Assembly (NCBI GenBank): GCA_030446805.1
Contig: JAUJMO010000001.1
Span: 577,395-641,394 of the forward strand
Origin: Caulobacteraceae bacterium
Lineage (GTDB): Bacteria; Pseudomonadota; Alphaproteobacteria; Caulobacterales; Caulobacteraceae
Direction of reading: 5' to 3'
Length of the DNA: 64,000 bases
The notes beneath the pieces are model-generated. The model did no database searches. It saw nothing but the letters and a program-made list of their open reading frames with translations, and was not told the origin of the DNA. Positions within the stretch are counted from its first letter, which is position 1; the number at the start of each line of letters is the position of its first letter. Positions 56,007-64,000 of this stretch are shown piece after piece. The position numbers and the translations under genes are program-made.

Positions 56007-57370
56007 CCAGCCGGGAGAGGCCGGCGGGCCAGCCAGGCGAAGCGGCCGACGAGCAGGGCGGCGGAAACGAAACTGGCGATGATGATGGCCCAGATGATGC
56101 CGTTCAGGCCCAGGCCGGCGGGCTCGGCCAGGAACCAGCCGAGCGGGGCCATGATCAGGCCGTAGCTGACCAGGTGCATGGCGGTGGGCAGCCAGACGTC
56201 GCCCCGCGCCCGCAAGGCCTGGGCGGCCACGACCTGAAGCGCGTCCACCACGAAGAAGACGGTGCAAAGCGCAAGCGCGCCCGCGGCCAGGTCGAGCAGT
56301 TCGGGCTCGGTGGTGTAGGCGGAGGTGATCAGGCGGGCGCCCGGCCAGACGATCAGGGCGATGACTGTGGCCAGCACGGCGCACACCGCCAGGCCCAGCA
56401 CGCCGGCGCGGACGACCTCATGCCGGTTGCGGGCTCCATAGGCGCGGCCGACCAGGACCGCGGTCGCACCCGCCAAGCCCAAGGGCGCCATGAAGATGAT
56501 CGCCGTGACGTTCAGAACGACGGCGTAGGCGGCCACCGCCAGCTGGCTGACCCAGGCGGCGACGAAATTCATCCCCGCAAAGGCGCCCACCTCGATGGCG
56601 TAGGAGGCTCCAGCGGCGTAGCCGATGCGGCGCTGGGCGGCTTCGGCCTGCCGGTCGCGGGGCGGGCGGGCGAAGACGCCGAGCGCGCCCGCCTCAGGCA
56701 GCCGGGCGATATAGACGACGGACATGACCATCAAGGCGGCGCGCGCCCCGAAGGTGGCCCAGGCCGAGCCCACCGCGCCCAGGGCGGGCAGGCCCAGGGT
56801 TCCGGGCACGAGCAGGAGATTGAGCAGGAGGTTCAGTCCATTGGCCAGCCACATGATCACCATGGCCGGGGCGGCGCGGCGCGTGGCCTCCAGGAAGAAG
56901 CTGCAGGCCACGGCCACGAGATAGGGCGGGAGGGACAGGGCGAAGACCTGCAGCGCACGGGCGGCCCCGCGAGCCAGGTCGGGCTCCAGGCGGAGCGCTC
57001 CCAGCAGAGCGGGGCCCAGCGCAAACAGCAGCCCGGCGGCCGCCAGGCCCAGCTGCAGTGCGTAGGCGACCCCCCGGCGCAGGATGAGGCCCGCGTGGTC
57101 CGGCCTCCCCTCCCCGATGGCCTGGGAGGTCATGACCTGGACGCCCAGGAGCAGGCCCACGCCCGTGGTCAGCAGTATGGAGGTGGGGGCCCAGCCCAAG
57201 GCGTGATAGCCGAGTTCGGTCGCCGAGTAGCGGCCGACCACCACGGCGTCCGTCAGGCCCATGACCATGATGCCGATGCGGGCCGCAATCACCGGTCCGG
57301 CCAGACTCAGGAGTTCCGCCAGGTCGGCGCGCGCACGCCGGGGCGGGAGGGTTAGGGCGGACGTGCTCAT
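56003..57370 (-). CDS. MATE-family efflux transporter
   Basis: A 455-aa, twelve-helix exporter. Motifs: LLSLAGPVIAARIGIMVMGLTDAVVVGRYSATELGYHALGWAP, VQVMTSQAIGEGRPDHAG, MWLANGLNLLLNLLLVPGTLGLPALGAVGSAWAT and GLAGATAVLVGRAYGARNRHEVVRAGVLGL. ATG 57370 (MSTSALTLPPRRARADL) is the proper start; a longer frame upstream overlaps the P450. Substrate probably cationic drugs or metabolites exchanged for H+ or Na+. Confidence 0.92.
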   Translation of the reverse strand: MSTSALTLPPRRARADLAELLSLAGPVIAARIGIMVMGLTDAVVVGRYSATELGYHALGWAPTSILLTTGVGLLLGVQVMTSQAIGEGRPDHAGLILRRGVAYALQLGLAAAGLLFALGPALLGALRLEPDLARGAARALQVFALSLPPYLVAVACSFFLEATRRAAPAMVIMWLANGLNLLLNLLLVPGTLGLPALGAVGSAWATFGARAALMVMSVVYIARLPEAGALGVFARPPRDRQAEAAQRRIGYAAGASYAIEVGAFAGMNFVAAWVSQLAVAAYAVVLNVTAIIFMAPLGLAGATAVLVGRAYGARNRHEVVRAGVLGLAVCAVLATVIALIVWPGARLITSAYTTEPELLDLAAGALALCTVFFVVDALQVVAAQALRARGDVWLPTAMHLVSYGLIMAPLGWFLAEPAGLGLNGIIWAIIIASFVSAALLVGRFAWLARRPLPAG

Positions 57371-57488
57371 GCCGGCTCGTGTTGCCCCGCCCCGGCGGCT
57401 CAAGTCCAGCCCTCGACCGTCGGCCCCAAGCTTGGAGCAGCTTGGCCGTTCTGATAGCGTTGGGAGGATCACCGTATCGGGACGTGCC

Positions 57489-58885
57489 ATGATGGCGGAC
57501 GTGCTGGAGCGACCGGATCGAAGCAGCGCCGCGGCGCTGTTCACGCCGGCCACAGTGGCGCCCCCGCCCCGGCGGCTGTCGTCGCTGCGGATGCTGGTGG
57601 CGATGCACCGGAATCCGCTTGAGGCGCGATCGACGCCGAGCTGTTCCACCTGCCCTTCCGGCGGAGCCGCTCGCTCCGCAAGGATCACCTCGCGGTCTGC
57701 GATCCAGAGCTGATCCAGGCTGTCCTGCTGGACCACGCCGACGCCTTTGGACGATCCGAACTGCAGCAGCGCGCGTTCCGGCCCACGGTCGGCGACGGCC
57801 TGCTGGTCGTGGAAGGCGAGGAGTGGCGTCGGCAGCGCCGGGCGGCCGCGCCCGCTTTCCGGCACGAGGCGCTGCGCCGGATGACGGCTGCGTTCGCGGG
57901 GGCGGCCGAAGCCTCGGCGGCGCGGCTGTGCGCCGCCTCCGGCGTCGTCGATGTCGAGCCGGAGATGCGCCGGGCCACGCTCCAGGTGGTCATGGACACC
58001 TTGCTCGCCAGCTATGACGGCGCCGCCCCCGAGGTGCTGGCCCACACCCTGTTCGGCGATGTGGTGGTCAGGCCCACAGCCCTGGATCTGTTGGGCGCGC
58101 CCCCCTGGATTCCCGCCCCCGGGAGATCCCTCTACCGCAGCCGGGTGAGGGCGCTGCGGGAACAGGCCCGCGAGGCCGTGGAGCGGCGGCGGCGAAGCGA
58201 TCTGGAGACCGGCGATCTCCTGGGCGCCCTGCTGGCGGCCCGGGACCCGGAGAATGCGCGCGCCCTCAGCGACCAGGAATTGGTCGACAACATTTTGACC
58301 TTCATCGGCGCCGGCCACGAGACAACGGCGGTTACGCTCACCTGGACGCTGTACCTGGTCGCCAACGCGCCCGAGGTGCAGGCGCGGTTGCTCGCCGAGG
58401 CGCGACAGGTGCTGGGCGACGGCCCGGTGACGGCGGACGGCCTGGACCGGCTCACCTTCCACGAGCAGGTGGTGTACGAGTCTCTGCGGTTGTTCACCCC
58501 CGGCCCGCTCATCCTGCGCACGGCCAGGCGCGACGTCGATCTCGGCCCTGTGCAGGTGAAGGCCGGGACGAACGTCTTCTGCAATCTCTACGTCCTGCAC
58601 CGAAGCCCGCGGCTCTGGGACCATCCGTCCGCGTTCGATCCGGACCGGTTCTCGCCGGAGCGGTCCGCGGGGCGGCGCCGCTTCGCCTTCATTCCCTTCG
58701 GCGGCGGCCCCCGCGTCTGCATCGGCGCCCGGTTCGCGATGATGGAGGCGAAAACCTTCCTGGCCACCTACGTCCGCGCCTTTGCGGTGGAGCCGGCGTC
58801 GGCGGCCCAGCCTCTCCCCCGCTTTCGCCTCACCACCAGCCCCGACGGCGGCATGCCTCTCCGGATCCGGCCGCGTGCGGGCTGA
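57489..58885 (+). pseudogene. Cytochrome P450, frameshifted near the N-terminus
   Basis: The N-terminal part, from ATG 57489 (MMADVLERPDRSSAA ... LRMLVAMHRNPLEA), is in frame 3. From about 57626 the family sequence continues in frame 2 (IDAELFHLPFRRSRSLRKDHLAVCD ... DHADAFGRS). One base is missing near 57623-57628. The rest is intact: I-helix FIGAGHETTAVTL (Thr), EXXR as YESLRLF, and the heme ligand [22 protein letters not shown] (Cys). A 358-aa ORF beginning at ATG 57809 lacks the N-terminal ~107 residues. It is either a broken P450 or a sequencing error. Substrate unknown. Confidence 0.72.
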
Positions 58886-58887
58886 TG

Positions 58888-60495
58888 CTACATTCGAAAC
58901 ACGCCGAAACGCGTCTCGGGGATGGGCGCGTTCAGCGTGGCGGACAGCGCCAGGCCCAGGACGTCGCGGGTCTGCACCGGGTCGATGACGCCGTCGTCCC
59001 ACAGCCGGGCGGTAGCGTAATAGGGGTTGCCCTCGCCTTCGTAGCGGTCGCGGATGGGCGCCTTGAAAGCCTCCTCCTCCTCGGCCGGCCATTCCCCGCC
59101 CTTCGCCTCGATGGCGTCGCGGCGGATGGTGGCCAGAACGCTGGCGGCCTGTTCGCCGCCCATGACGCTGATCCGCGAATTGGGCCAGGTGAAAAGGAAG
59201 CGGGGGGAGTAGGCGCGGCCGTTCATGCCGTAATTGCCGGCGCCGAAGCTGCCGCCGACGAGAACGGTGATCTTGGGGACTTCGGCGCAGGCCACGGCGG
59301 TGACCAGCTTGGCGCCGTCCTTGGCGATGCCGCCGGCCTCGTATCTGCCGCCCACCATGAAGCCGGAGATGTTCTGCAGAAACAGCAGGGGGATGCGGCG
59401 CTTGCAGGCCAACTCGACGAAGTGGGCCCCCTTGAGAGCCGACTCGGAGAAGAGCACGCCGTTGTTGGCCAGGATGGCCACCGGATAGCCCCAGATGTGG
59501 GCGAAGCCGCAGACCAGGGTCGTCCCGTAGAGCGCCTTGAACTCGTCGAAGTCCGACCCGTCCACGGTGCGGGCGATCACCTCGCGGACGTCATAGGGCG
59601 CGCGGACGTCCTGCGGAATGACGCCGTAAAGTTCCTCGGGGTCGTAGGCGGGCGGGCGAGGCTCGCGGACGGCCACGGCGACGTCCTTGGTGGTGTTCAG
59701 GTGGGACACGATGCGGCGCACGATCTGCAGCGCGTGCTCGTCATTGGCCGCGACATGATCGACCACGCCGGAGCGCCGACCGTGGGTTTCGGCCCCACCG
59801 AGCTCTTCGGCCGAGATCACCTCGCCGGTGGCGGCCTTCACCAGGGGCGGGCCAGCCAGGAAGATGGTACCCTGGTTGCGGACGATCACCGTTTCGTCGC
59901 TCATGGCCGGGACGTAGGCGCCGCCGGCGGTGCAGCTGCCCATGACGCAGGCGATCTGCGGGATTTCGGCGGCGCTCATGCGAGCCTGGTTGAAGAAGAT
60001 GCGGCCGAAGTGGTCTCGGTCAGGGAAGACTTCGGCCTGGTGGGGCAGGTTCGCGCCGCCGCTGTCGACGAGGTAGACGCAGGGAAGCCGGTTCTGCTGG
60101 GCGATCTCCTGGGCGCGCAGGTGCTTCTTCACCGTGAGGGGGAAGTAGGCGCCGCCCTTCACCGTGGGGTCGTTGGCGACGATCATGACTTCGCGGCCGG
60201 ACACGCGGCCCACGCCCGCGATCATGCCGGCCCCGGGCGCCTCGCCGTCGTAGAGGCCGCCCGCGGCCAATTGGCCGATCTCGAGAAAGGGGGAGCCCAG
60301 GTCGAGCAGGCGTTCCACGCGGTCGCGAGGCAGCAGCTTGCCCCGGGCGACGTGACGCTGGCGGGAAGTTTCGGGACCGCCCAGGCCGGCTTGGGCCACC
60401 TTGGCGCGGAGCTCGGCGGCGAGCGTGCGATTGTGTTCGGCGTTGGCGGCGAAGGCGGGCGAGGCCGGGTCGATGGCGGAGGCGAGCTTGGGCAT
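58888..60495 (-). CDS. mccB: Acyl-CoA carboxyltransferase, methylcrotonyl-CoA carboxylase beta-like
   Basis: A 535-aa biotin-dependent carboxyltransferase: [86 protein letters not shown] and [38 protein letters not shown]. This pattern is typical of MCC beta (leucine catabolism). No MCC alpha (biotin carboxylase), isovaleryl-CoA dehydrogenase or hydratase is adjacent, so it stands apart from a liu cluster. Geranyl-CoA carboxylase beta is the alternative. Confidence 0.9.
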   Translation of the reverse strand: MPKLASAIDPASPAFAANAEHNRTLAAELRAKVAQAGLGGPETSRQRHVARGKLLPRDRVERLLDLGSPFLEIGQLAAGGLYDGEAPGAGMIAGVGRVSGREVMIVANDPTVKGGAYFPLTVKKHLRAQEIAQQNRLPCVYLVDSGGANLPHQAEVFPDRDHFGRIFFNQARMSAAEIPQIACVMGSCTAGGAYVPAMSDETVIVRNQGTIFLAGPPLVKAATGEVISAEELGGAETHGRRSGVVDHVAANDEHALQIVRRIVSHLNTTKDVAVAVREPRPPAYDPEELYGVIPQDVRAPYDVREVIARTVDGSDFDEFKALYGTTLVCGFAHIWGYPVAILANNGVLFSESALKGAHFVELACKRRIPLLFLQNISGFMVGGRYEAGGIAKDGAKLVTAVACAEVPKITVLVGGSFGAGNYGMNGRAYSPRFLFTWPNSRISVMGGEQAASVLATIRRDAIEAKGGEWPAEEEEAFKAPIRDRYEGEGNPYYATARLWDDGVIDPVQTRDVLGLALSATLNAPIPETRFGVFRM

Positions 60496-60696
60496 CGCGG
60501 TCGGGGGTAGACCGGGGCGCGACGGGGCTCAAGGCCGGGGCGCTGCAACAGGAGGGCGCCGAGAGAAGACCGGCGGTCAGCGCCGCTCTCACGAGCCGCT
60601 TCACCCGCTCGGAAACCCGAGAAGCGCGACCTGGGGGGCCGCGCCTCTCGCGTCGGGCGAGCGCCTGGGCCTGAGCTGCGCGGCCGCTGGGTCCGC

Positions 60697-61884
60697 CTAG
60701 TACCGAGTCCAGGCGTCCGGGCGCCGCCAAGCCGAAAGCGGATCGGTTCCCGGGCGCCCAGCCGGACCCGCTTGGGCCACGGCCGGACGACCATAGGCGG
60801 GCGCCGGCGCCGCACGGTAGGCGAGCGCGGGAGCGGCGGTCGCAGCCGGGGTGGCGTAAGCGGCGACCTGCGCGCCGTAGTCCGGGGCGATCGGCGCGGC
60901 GGCCACGGGGGTCGCGGCCGGGCGCCAACGGATGCTGCGGGTCTCCGCCAGGCAGTCGCCGGTGTCCTTGAGGCCGTGCTGGCCGATGCAGAAGACGTCC
61001 TCGTACCAGGGCTTGGCCACGGCCAGGCACTGGAACAGGTTCAGCTTGGCCATCTTGAGGCAGGAGGCGCACTCCGGCTCGGTGAGCAGGGGTTCCAGCG
61101 CGGCCTCGTCCTCGCCGGCTTCGCCCAGGGCCGCCAGTGCGGCCACCGCCAGGGCCCGTTGCACCACGGGGGAGTAGATGGGCTTGACCGCAGGGGCGAG
61201 CGTCAGGGGCGTGTCGCCCACGGCCGCCAGCCGGAGCCGCTCCACGTCCGCGGGCGAGGTCGGCAGGGGAGACAGGGACAGGGCCTTGACCTCGGCCAGC
61301 CGCTTGTCGCGGCCGGCGACTTCGTTCTTGGACCAGGGCTGGTGTTGTATGTCGTACGCGGATTGTTTGATCCGATCACCCACGCCGCGCAGGCGTGCGC
61401 CTTCGTCCGAGACCGCAGCCACGACCAGGCCGGCGGCGGAGTCCGCACCCGGAAGGCTGACCGCCACGGCCGGGTCGCGCCAGATCCGGGCGGCCAGTTC
61501 CTTGCGGCGCGCGGGGTCCAGCGAGCGCCCGCGCAGGCTGCGGACGAAGGCCGGATCCTGCAGCGCCACCAGGGCGCCGTAGGCCACGGCGCCGCGGCCG
61601 AGCTGGCGCGGTTCGTAAGCGGCGCCGCCCCGCACGGTTTCGGCGATGGCCGAGCCGTCGGCGAAGCTGGATGACAGCCCGGCCGCCCGGCCCATGTAGA
61701 GCTGAAAGGCGACCGCCTCCTCAAAGACGGAGCGCGGAAGCTCCAGGGGAGCCGGCTTGGCCATGGCCGCGGATTCCTCCGGCCCCGGAGTATGAAATTG
61801 AGCATGAGCCGGCGCGCCGAACAGGCAGGCGAAAGCGAAGCCCGCGGCGGCGATGGCTGCGGAACGTAGCGAGCTGGAGATCAT
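60697..61884 (-). CDS. Secreted Cys-containing protein of unknown function
   Basis: A 395-aa protein with a signal peptide (MISSSLRSAAIAAAGFAFACL...APAHA, cleavage near residue 27). A helical middle carries FEEAVAFQLYMGRAAGLSSSFADGSAIAE. A Cys-containing segment (CASCLKMAKLNLFQC, VFCIGQHG, DTGDC) probably forms disulfides. The C-terminal ~70 residues are a low-complexity Ala/Pro/Tyr tail (APALAYRAAPAPAYGRP). I do not recognise the family. A CtrA-like box lies 58-72 bases upstream. A periplasmic or envelope role is inferred from the leader. Confidence 0.75.
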   Translation of the reverse strand: MISSSLRSAAIAAAGFAFACLFGAPAHAQFHTPGPEESAAMAKPAPLELPRSVFEEAVAFQLYMGRAAGLSSSFADGSAIAETVRGGAAYEPRQLGRGAVAYGALVALQDPAFVRSLRGRSLDPARRKELAARIWRDPAVAVSLPGADSAAGLVVAAVSDEGARLRGVGDRIKQSAYDIQHQPWSKNEVAGRDKRLAEVKALSLSPLPTSPADVERLRLAAVGDTPLTLAPAVKPIYSPVVQRALAVAALAALGEAGEDEAALEPLLTEPECASCLKMAKLNLFQCLAVAKPWYEDVFCIGQHGLKDTGDCLAETRSIRWRPAATPVAAAPIAPDYGAQVAAYATPAATAAPALAYRAAPAPAYGRPAVAQAGPAGRPGTDPLSAWRRPDAWTRY

Positions 61885-61941
61885 GAGAACGCCCTCCCGA
61901 AAGGCCCGGTCAGGCTACTCTCGCGGCAGGCGAATGAGGAG

Positions 61942-61956
61942 CTAAGAAGATGTTAA
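61942..61956 (-). promoter_or_regulatory. CtrA-like box upstream of the secreted-protein gene
   Basis: The minus strand reads TTAA-CATCTTC-TTAG, one mismatch from the CtrA consensus TTAA-N7-TTAA. Its distance from ATG 61884 (58-72 bases) suits a promoter-proximal regulator site. No companion -10 element was verified. Confidence 0.4.
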
Positions 61957-62104
61957 GAAGCCCGGTCTCGCCTGCGGCAGAACGACGCATACGGACAGTC
62001 ATCTCGCCGGGTCTTCGGGCGATCAGCTCGGCAGGAGAAGGTGTGTTCGGCGCGTCTGGGCGGGACCGCGGAACGGGTGCGGCCTCAGCCGCACCCGCGG
62101 TGGC

Positions 62105-62722
62105 TTAGGAGGCGTAGTACTCGACCACCAGATTGGGCTCCATCTGGACCGCGTAGGGCACTTCGGCCAGTTCGGGAACACGGACGAAACGGGCGCTCAT
62201 GCCGCGCGGGTCCACTTCCAGGTAGTCGGGGGTGTCGCGCTCGCCGGAGCTGAGGGCTTCGAGCACCAGCGCCATGTTGCGCGACTTTTCGCGCACCTCG
62301 ACCGTGTCGCCGGGGCGGACGCGGTAGGAGGCGATGTTCACGCGCTTGCCGTTGACCAGGATGTGGCCGTGATTGACGAACTGGCGGGCGGCGAAGGGGG
62401 TGGGCACGAACTTGGCGCGGAAGACGATGGCGTCCAGCCGGCTTTCAAGCAGGCCGATCAGCAGTTCGGAAGTGTTGCCCCGCCGACGCGCAGCCTCGTC
62501 ATAGGTTTTGCGGAACTGCTTCTCGGTGAGGTTGGCGTAATAGCCCTTGAGCTTCTGCTTGGCGCGGAGCTGGAGGCCGAAGTCGGAGACCTTGGACTTG
62601 CGGCGCTGCCCGTGCTGGCCGGGGCCGTAGGCCCGGTCGTTGACGGGAGACTTGGGGCGGCCCCAGAGGTTCTCGCCCATCCGGCGATCGATCTTGTACT
62701 TGGCGCTGTGGCGCTTGGACAT
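62105..62722 (-). CDS. rpsD: 30S ribosomal protein S4
   Basis: A 205-aa primary 16S rRNA-binding protein: [40 protein letters not shown] and the S4 RNA-binding fold ([52 protein letters not shown]). Length is typical. It stands alone, apart from the alpha operon, as in other alphaproteobacteria. Confidence 0.97.
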   Translation of the reverse strand: MSKRHSAKYKIDRRMGENLWGRPKSPVNDRAYGPGQHGQRRKSKVSDFGLQLRAKQKLKGYYANLTEKQFRKTYDEAARRRGNTSELLIGLLESRLDAIVFRAKFVPTPFAARQFVNHGHILVNGKRVNIASYRVRPGDTVEVREKSRNMALVLEALSSGERDTPDYLEVDPRGMSARFVRVPELAEVPYAVQMEPNLVVEYYAS

Positions 62723-62890
62723 GAGTCAGCTTTCGTACGCGACGCGGCCCGGCCCCTCCCCGATGGAGGTGCGATCTCAACGGCGGTCCACGCGTCATCC
62801 GTGTAGGCGCGCCAAAGCCCCCCGAATGGGATGACCCGGGCGCGTGAAGGCGGGCTGTTTAACGCGCCATCCCCGGCTTGTCGAGGCGGC

Positions 62891-63019
62891 TCAGCCCGCC
62901 GGCGCGGAGGCGGGCGGCGGGGGCGTGGGGCTGGTGCGCGGCAGGGTCCCGCAGCCGGCGGCGGCCAGCAGCCCTGCGGCGAGCAAGGCCGAGAACGCAA
63001 GGTTGGGGCGGATGCTCAT
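62891..63019 (-). CDS. Small lipoprotein, 42 aa
   Basis: ATG 63019 (after GGAGACCCC) starts a 42-residue protein. It has a lipoprotein signal (NLAFSALLAAGLLAAAGC, lipobox AAGC) and a short Pro-rich tail after the Cys (GTLPRTSPTPPPPASAPAG). Mature length would be about 20 residues. Small lipoproteins of this kind are often overlooked. Function unknown. Confidence 0.6.
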   Translation of the reverse strand: MSIRPNLAFSALLAAGLLAAAGCGTLPRTSPTPPPPASAPAG

Positions 63020-63171
63020 CTGGGGTCTCCGGTTGAACAAATCCGGCAAGGCCTGAAGCGCCGCGTTGTTCCCGGAGCCGGGGCGGCCTTTCCCTCCGTG
63101 CCCTGCTCCGGAGCTCCACGGAACCGGCTCGGCGGTCAAGCGCTCCCCGATCCAGGCGCGAGGAGAACCGA

Positions 63172-64000
63172 ATGCTGAGTGACGGGATCAGTCGTCGGCA
63201 AGGGTTGAGGGTCGCTTCGGCCGCCCTGGTCGGGGCGGGCCTCAGCGGGTGCGCCAATCTGGTGCCGCAGAGCTTGGGGATCGCGCTGACGCCGCAGCCG
63301 CTGACCGACCCGGCGGTGTTCAACTTCGCGCTCAATCTCGAGTACCTGGAAGCCGAATACTACCTGCGCGGCGTCACGGGCCAGGGGCTGGCGGGGGCGG
63401 ACATCGGGCCCAACCCGCGCGAGGTGGTCGGCGGCCGGCGGGTGGCCTTTCAGACCCCGGAGATCGGCGACTTCATGGAGGAGATCGCGTCGGACGAGCG
63501 CGCCCACGTGCAGTTCCTGCGGCGCGCGATCAGTAACTCGCCCCTGGTTGAGTTGAGCCGGCCGCGGATCGACCTGGAGGCCTCGTTCCGGGCGGCGGGC
63601 CAGGCGGCGGGCCTGGGACCGAACTTCGATCCGTTCGCGGACGAGGACAGTTTCCTGCTGGGCGCCTTCATGTTCGAGGACGTGGGCGTGACCGCCTACA
63701 ACGGCGGGGCCAAGCTGATCGGGCGCAAGGATTTTCTCGAAGCCGCGGCGGGCATCCTGTCCGTCGAGGCCTATCATGCGGGGCTGATCCGGGCTCAGCT
63801 CTTTATGAAGGGGCCAGAGGTGGTGCGCGCGGCGGACGCCATTTCGGCGGCGCGCGAGCGACTGGACGGCTCGGGCATGCCCACGGAAGAGCCGCCGGGC
63901 GCCACCGGCCGGCCGGTGGTGGCCCCGGCCGATCCGGAAGGTCTGAACTTCAAGCGTACGCCCGAGCAGGTCCTGAACGTCGTGTTCCTGACGCCCGGGC
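63172..64000 (+). CDS. Ferritin-like domain protein with Tat-type lipoprotein leader, 3'-truncated by window edge
   Basis: ATG 63172 follows AGGAGAACCGA. The leader SRRQGLRVASAALVGAGLSGC combines a twin-arginine motif (SRRQGL) with a lipobox (LSGC). The mature part has the ferritin-like pattern FALNLEYLEAEYYLRG, IASDERAHVQFLRRAI, FMFEDVGVTAYNGGAKLI and GILSVEAYHAGLIRAQL. The Glu/His residues of the PF13668-type family are all there. The frame stays open to position 64000, so the C-terminus is not seen. Tat export would require the tatABC operon encoded at 25.6-27.2 kb. Confidence 0.85.
   Translation, partial: MLSDGISRRQGLRVASAALVGAGLSGCANLVPQSLGIALTPQPLTDPAVFNFALNLEYLEAEYYLRGVTGQGLAGADIGPNPREVVGGRRVAFQTPEIGDFMEEIASDERAHVQFLRRAISNSPLVELSRPRIDLEASFRAAGQAAGLGPNFDPFADEDSFLLGAFMFEDVGVTAYNGGAKLIGRKDFLEAAAGILSVEAYHAGLIRAQLFMKGPEVVRAADAISAARERLDGSGMPTEEPPGATGRPVVAPADPEGLNFKRTPEQVLNVVFLTPG

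Overview
The window is high-GC, densely packed DNA from an alphaproteobacterium, most likely order Caulobacterales (Phenylobacterium/Caulobacter/Brevundimonas-like). The clearest marker is popZ, the polar organizing protein gene, between valS and a tolC-family gene. Housekeeping-type promoters with a GCTANA-like -10 element and a CtrA-like box (TTAA-N7-TTAG) agree with this. The assignment rests on gene content and motifs only; no search was run.

Layout. 1-4.6 kb is an accessory segment: the 3' part of a VKOR-SPW membrane protein, a Met-rich 45-aa membrane protein, and three enzyme genes (methyltransferase, GhrA-like reductase, second methyltransferase), each broken by single-base frameshifts. 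4.8-21.7 kb is the complete NADH:quinone oxidoreductase (complex I) operon nuoA-N on the minus strand, followed by a frameshifted birA. Three non-standard genes sit inside the operon: an NTF2/SnoaL-like protein (nuoD-nuoE), a 30-codon single-TM microprotein overlapping both nuoE and nuoF, and an alpha/beta hydrolase followed by a hairpin (nuoI-nuoJ). 22.2-25.6 kb holds tRNA-Asp, a CaiB/BaiF CoA-transferase and a ThDP-dependent enzyme. 25.6-31.9 kb (minus) is a Caulobacterales-type core block: dgt, SPOR protein, nagZ, scpA, scpB, tatA, tatB, tatC. 32-35.9 kb (plus) carries erpA, xthA, an esterase and a GT39-like membrane glycosyltransferase. 35.9-41.5 kb (minus) is pcm-like, tolC-family, popZ, valS.

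41.7-47.4 kb is more accessory: tRNA-Cys, a GT2 protein, a terminator-linked sRNA candidate, tRNA-Asn, a solo LuxR-type regulator, a two-array RTX secreted protein, a truncated serine-hydrolase remnant and a RibD/DHFR-like reductase. 47.4-64 kb is mixed: an Atm1-type ABC exporter, LOG-family protein, DUF892 protein, gltX, an aminotransferase/oxidoreductase pair that may make the diamino sugar of lipid A, an MDR reductase, an unknown conserved protein, a MATE exporter, a frameshifted cytochrome P450, an MCC-type carboxyltransferase, an unknown Cys-containing secreted protein, rpsD, a small lipoprotein, and a ferritin-like protein with a Tat/lipoprotein leader that runs off the end.

Themes. The nuo genes form one translationally coupled respiratory operon. 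Tat genes and a Tat-type leader occur together. Isolated one-base deletions recur in accessory genes and in birA, which is usually essential; this must be separated into real decay and consensus error before any pseudogene call is trusted.
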